The notes under the pieces were generated by a model, which searched no databases, was not told the DNA's origin, and saw nothing but the letters and a program-made list of their open reading frames with translations. Below are positions 61,922 to 64,000 of a stretch of DNA of 64,000 nt, one piece after another. Origin of the DNA: Aliiroseovarius salicola (GTDB lineage: Bacteria > Pseudomonadota > Alphaproteobacteria > Rhodobacterales > Rhodobacteraceae); NCBI RefSeq assembly GCF_027891095.1, contig NZ_JAQIIO010000006.1, forward strand, positions 1 to 64,000, in the 5' to 3' direction. The first letter of the stretch is position 1, and the number at the start of each line of letters is the position of its first letter. Made by a program: the position numbers and the translations under genes.

Positions 61922-63137
61922 AATTCGGGTTTTTCCGATCCGTCTGGATCAAAAGAACACTCAGGGCAGAGCACAGGGTCACTCCGATTAAAAGTGGCTC
62001 AGGTGTGCCGTTGAAGGCCAGTCCAACCGGTGCGGCGATCAAAACGGCGAGCATGGTTGGAAGAGCACCGATCAATGCGGCAGCGGTTCCGGCAACATGG
62101 CCCAAGGGTTGCATTGCCAAAGCATTCAGATTTCCAAAGCTCAATCCGTTCAAGGCAAAAAGTGACGTTGACCAGATAACAAATACCCAAAGTGCCACGT
62201 TGCCCTCGGGCGCAAAAACAGACCAGTAAAGCAGTGTGGCAGAGGCGAGAATGGTTTGGCTGACAAAACCGATCAATGCCAGACGACGCATTCCAAAACG
62301 GATGACAAGGATCGAGTTTAAAAAACCTGAAATGGCCGACAGTAGGGTCACGAGGGCGAAATAAAGTGGAAAGGATGTGCCCGTACCCAACACATCAACA
62401 AAGATCTGCTGTGCAGAGCTGAGATAGGACATCAATTGCCCAAACGCCAAAGTGATGATCATCATGTAAAGCACGGTGGTGCGGTTTGATAACACAATCC
62501 CAAATGTCTCAATCATCGGTTTCAGACGCATCGATCGCCGATTTTCGGGTAGATGGGTTTCGGGTTGTCGTATCAGGAACCACAAGAGGATCACGAAAGC
62601 CACCAGGACATAGGTGGTGAACATATGGCGCCAGCCAAAGCTCAGGATCACCGATTGACCGATCAGCGGTGCAACCGCCGGGACAAGGACAAAAAAGGTA
62701 AAGGCCATTGAATTGACCTTGGCCATGGTCCGCCCTTCATAAAGGTCTCGCGTAAGCGCCATGGCGTTGGTCCGCGGGCCAGCTGCACCCAATCCCTGCA
62801 CAAATCGCCAGAACAGGAGCGCTTCGAGAGATTGCGACCCAAAAGCAGCTGCAGCTGCAAACATGTAAAGTGCAAAACCTGATGCCATCGAGAGACGGCG
62901 CCCAAATGCATCAGCAAGTGGCCCAAAAAATAACTGTCCGAGACCCGCACCTACTACAAAGGCTGTAATGACCAATTGTGCCCGGTTTACGTTGTCGGGC
63001 ACCATGTGCGATGCGATTTCGGGCAGGGCTGGAAGGATCGAGTCGATGGAAAATGCGACCATCGAAAAGAGGGCGGCCAACAGCAGGATAAATTCGGCCA
63101 TCGGCAGGGGTTTGGTGGGGGAGAATATCCCTCTCAC
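61920..63137 (-). CDS. MFS transporter, Bcr/CflA drug-resistance type
   Basis: A 405-residue 12-TM major facilitator of the DHA1 (Bcr/CflA) branch. The motif GPLADAFGRRLSM between TM2 and TM3 is the MFS signature, and the antiporter-type LGAAGPRTNAMALTRDLYEG segment lies in TM4/5. It likely exports small molecules such as drugs or metabolites by proton antiport. Its ATG overlaps the stop codon of the DsbA-like gene by four bases (ATGA). Confidence 0.9.
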   Translation of the reverse strand: MRGIFSPTKPLPMAEFILLLAALFSMVAFSIDSILPALPEIASHMVPDNVNRAQLVITAFVVGAGLGQLFFGPLADAFGRRLSMASGFALYMFAAAAAFGSQSLEALLFWRFVQGLGAAGPRTNAMALTRDLYEGRTMAKVNSMAFTFFVLVPAVAPLIGQSVILSFGWRHMFTTYVLVAFVILLWFLIRQPETHLPENRRSMRLKPMIETFGIVLSNRTTVLYMMIITLAFGQLMSYLSSAQQIFVDVLGTGTSFPLYFALVTLLSAISGFLNSILVIRFGMRRLALIGFVSQTILASATLLYWSVFAPEGNVALWVFVIWSTSLFALNGLSFGNLNALAMQPLGHVAGTAAALIGALPTMLAVLIAAPVGLAFNGTPEPLLIGVTLCSALSVLLIQTDRKNPN

Positions 63138-63790
63138 GCGGTACCATCCGCAGGCTTGTCCAGCTGCTCGAGGATTTCATCGATTACTTTCATCCAAAGC
63201 TCGGCTGGCTGGGCCCCGGGGACCACATGCTGGTTGGAAATCACAAATGTCGGGACGGAATTGATGCCCTTATGGCGAGCGTCAGCGTCACGCGCTGAGA
63301 TATCATCAGCATCTGCACCGGAAGCCAACAATCGGGCAATCACATCCCTGTCCATTCCGATATCGGCACCGAGTTCGGCCAGAACACCGTGATCGCCAAT
63401 ATCCTGACCGTCGATGAAATAGGCCTTGAACAAACGATCCACCATCGCGTTCTGTTTTTCTTCAAGCGCAGCCCAATGGATCAAGCGGTGGGCGTCCAAC
63501 GAGTTGGGTGTACGCTTTATCCCTTCCAGGTTGATGGTCAATCCGGTTGCCTCAGCCTCTTTTGCAACAGGAAGATAGGCAGTGACGGCACCTTCTTTGC
63601 CACCGAACTTTGCCTCAAGATAGGCACGGCGATCCATCCCCTCTTTCGGCATATCCGGGTTCAGTTGAAACGGATGCCATTGGATTTGAAACGGATGATT
63701 GGGCCGTGCTTCAAGGGCACGTTGCAACCGGGCCTTGCCGATATAGCACCACGGGCAAATGGGGTCGGAAAAGATGTCCAGTCGGATCAT
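63134..63790 (-). CDS. DsbA-family thioredoxin-fold oxidoreductase (FrnE-like)
   Basis: A 218-residue protein with a thioredoxin fold interrupted by a helical insertion, and the active-site motif CPWC (SDPICPWCYIGKARL, about residues 8-22). There is no signal peptide, so it is cytoplasmic. The FrnE/2-hydroxychromene-2-carboxylate isomerase-like branch of DsbA fits (GADADDISARDADARHKGINSVPTFVI carries the cis-Pro region). Substrates are unknown. It is coupled to the following MFS gene. Confidence 0.88.
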   Translation of the reverse strand: MIRLDIFSDPICPWCYIGKARLQRALEARPNHPFQIQWHPFQLNPDMPKEGMDRRAYLEAKFGGKEGAVTAYLPVAKEAEATGLTINLEGIKRTPNSLDAHRLIHWAALEEKQNAMVDRLFKAYFIDGQDIGDHGVLAELGADIGMDRDVIARLLASGADADDISARDADARHKGINSVPTFVISNQHVVPGAQPAELWMKVIDEILEQLDKPADGTA

Positions 63791-63901
63791 AGCGCTCTCC
63801 TGTGCACCACATCGCCTTAACGTGGTTTTGAAGTGAGGAAAAGGGAAACTGTGGAAAAGATCAATTAATGGTTGTTTTTTCTGACTGCTCGAAATGGGGG
63901 C

Positions 63902-64000
63902 TCATTTGGTTTCGAATTCTTCTCGAAGCTTCGCCCTGAGAAGTTTATTATTTGCACCTCTGGGCAATGATGCGACTGGCAAAAACAAGCGCGGGCATTT
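63902..64000 (-). CDS. Partial AMP-binding acyl-CoA synthetase, C-terminal tail
   Basis: A frame entering from the right edge reads 32 codons and ends at TGA (63904-63902). The peptide includes CPRLFLPVASLPRGANNKLL then RAKLREEFETK. This matches the C-terminal end of ANL-superfamily enzymes, where a PRxxxxVxxLPRTxxGKxxR segment carries the catalytic Lys. In this copy Asn replaces the usual Gly before that Lys. The rest lies outside the window, so the substrate is unknown. Confidence 0.7.
   Translation of the reverse strand, partial: KCPRLFLPVASLPRGANNKLLRAKLREEFETK

Noticed and set aside
1-64000. CRISPR arrays, prophage, insertion sequences, tRNA or rRNA genes
   Set aside because: No regular repeat-spacer pattern, transposase or phage proteins, or cloverleaf/rRNA signatures were seen on either strand.

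Overview
The window reads as chromosomal DNA of a marine alphaproteobacterium of the Rhodobacterales (Roseobacter group). Support comes from the dusB-ntrB-ntrC-ntrY-ntrX order, a complete beta-hydroxyaspartate cycle (bhc) cluster, an IalB-family protein, a moderately GC-rich and densely coding sequence, and an interspersed repeat of the kind common in this order. No insertion sequence, prophage, CRISPR array, tRNA or rRNA was found. Both window ends cut a gene: a MALLNFRKK-type protein at the left and the C-terminal tail of an AMP-binding acyl-CoA synthetase at the right.

Region 1 (1-2.6 kb): a small 'virulence factor' family protein, a Ppx/GppA phosphatase and the rRNA methyltransferase RlmE.

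Region 2 (2.6-24.1 kb) is the highlight: a purine-degradation island that contains and surrounds the bhc cluster. Guanine deaminase and xanthine dehydrogenase (XdhABC) make urate. The cytochrome-linked urate hydroxylase PuuD, UraH and a PuuE-UraD fusion convert it to allantoate. AllE and AllA then release glyoxylate and urea. Two NCS2/AzgA-type permeases and two closely similar LysR regulators accompany these genes. BhcA, BhcB, BhcC and BhcD, with the divergent IclR-type BhcR, can turn glyoxylate and glycine into aspartate/oxaloacetate without carbon loss. allE lies tail-to-tail with bhcR. The layout therefore suggests that carbon from purines is assimilated through the beta-hydroxyaspartate cycle. 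The one step missing is allantoate to ureidoglycine (AllC or equivalent).

Region 3 (24.2-36.4 kb): a class-I glutamine amidotransferase; a divergent pair of a Tat-exported M15-like peptidase and an L,D-transpeptidase; lpxD with a dedicated acyl carrier protein and ketoacyl synthase; an IalB-like periplasmic protein with a structured, possibly sRNA-encoding upstream region; a HerA-like ATPase; a very short lipoprotein; a CorC-type protein; and an MmgE/PrpD protein.

Region 4 (36.4-47.5 kb) is centred on nitrogen: the ammonium transporter Amt; pncC-pgpA-ispF-ispD; and dusB-ntrBC-ntrYX. NtrC lacks the sigma-54 contact motif (GAFTGA) and the Walker B glutamate. NtrX lacks GAFTGA only.

Region 5 (47.5-64 kb): the TrkAH potassium uptake system, hfq-hflX (hflX with an apparently non-canonical start), a penicillin-acylase family protein, a beta-hydroxyacid dehydrogenase, a SYLF lipoprotein, hemB, a membrane protein next to mfd, and a DsbA-like protein / MFS exporter pair.
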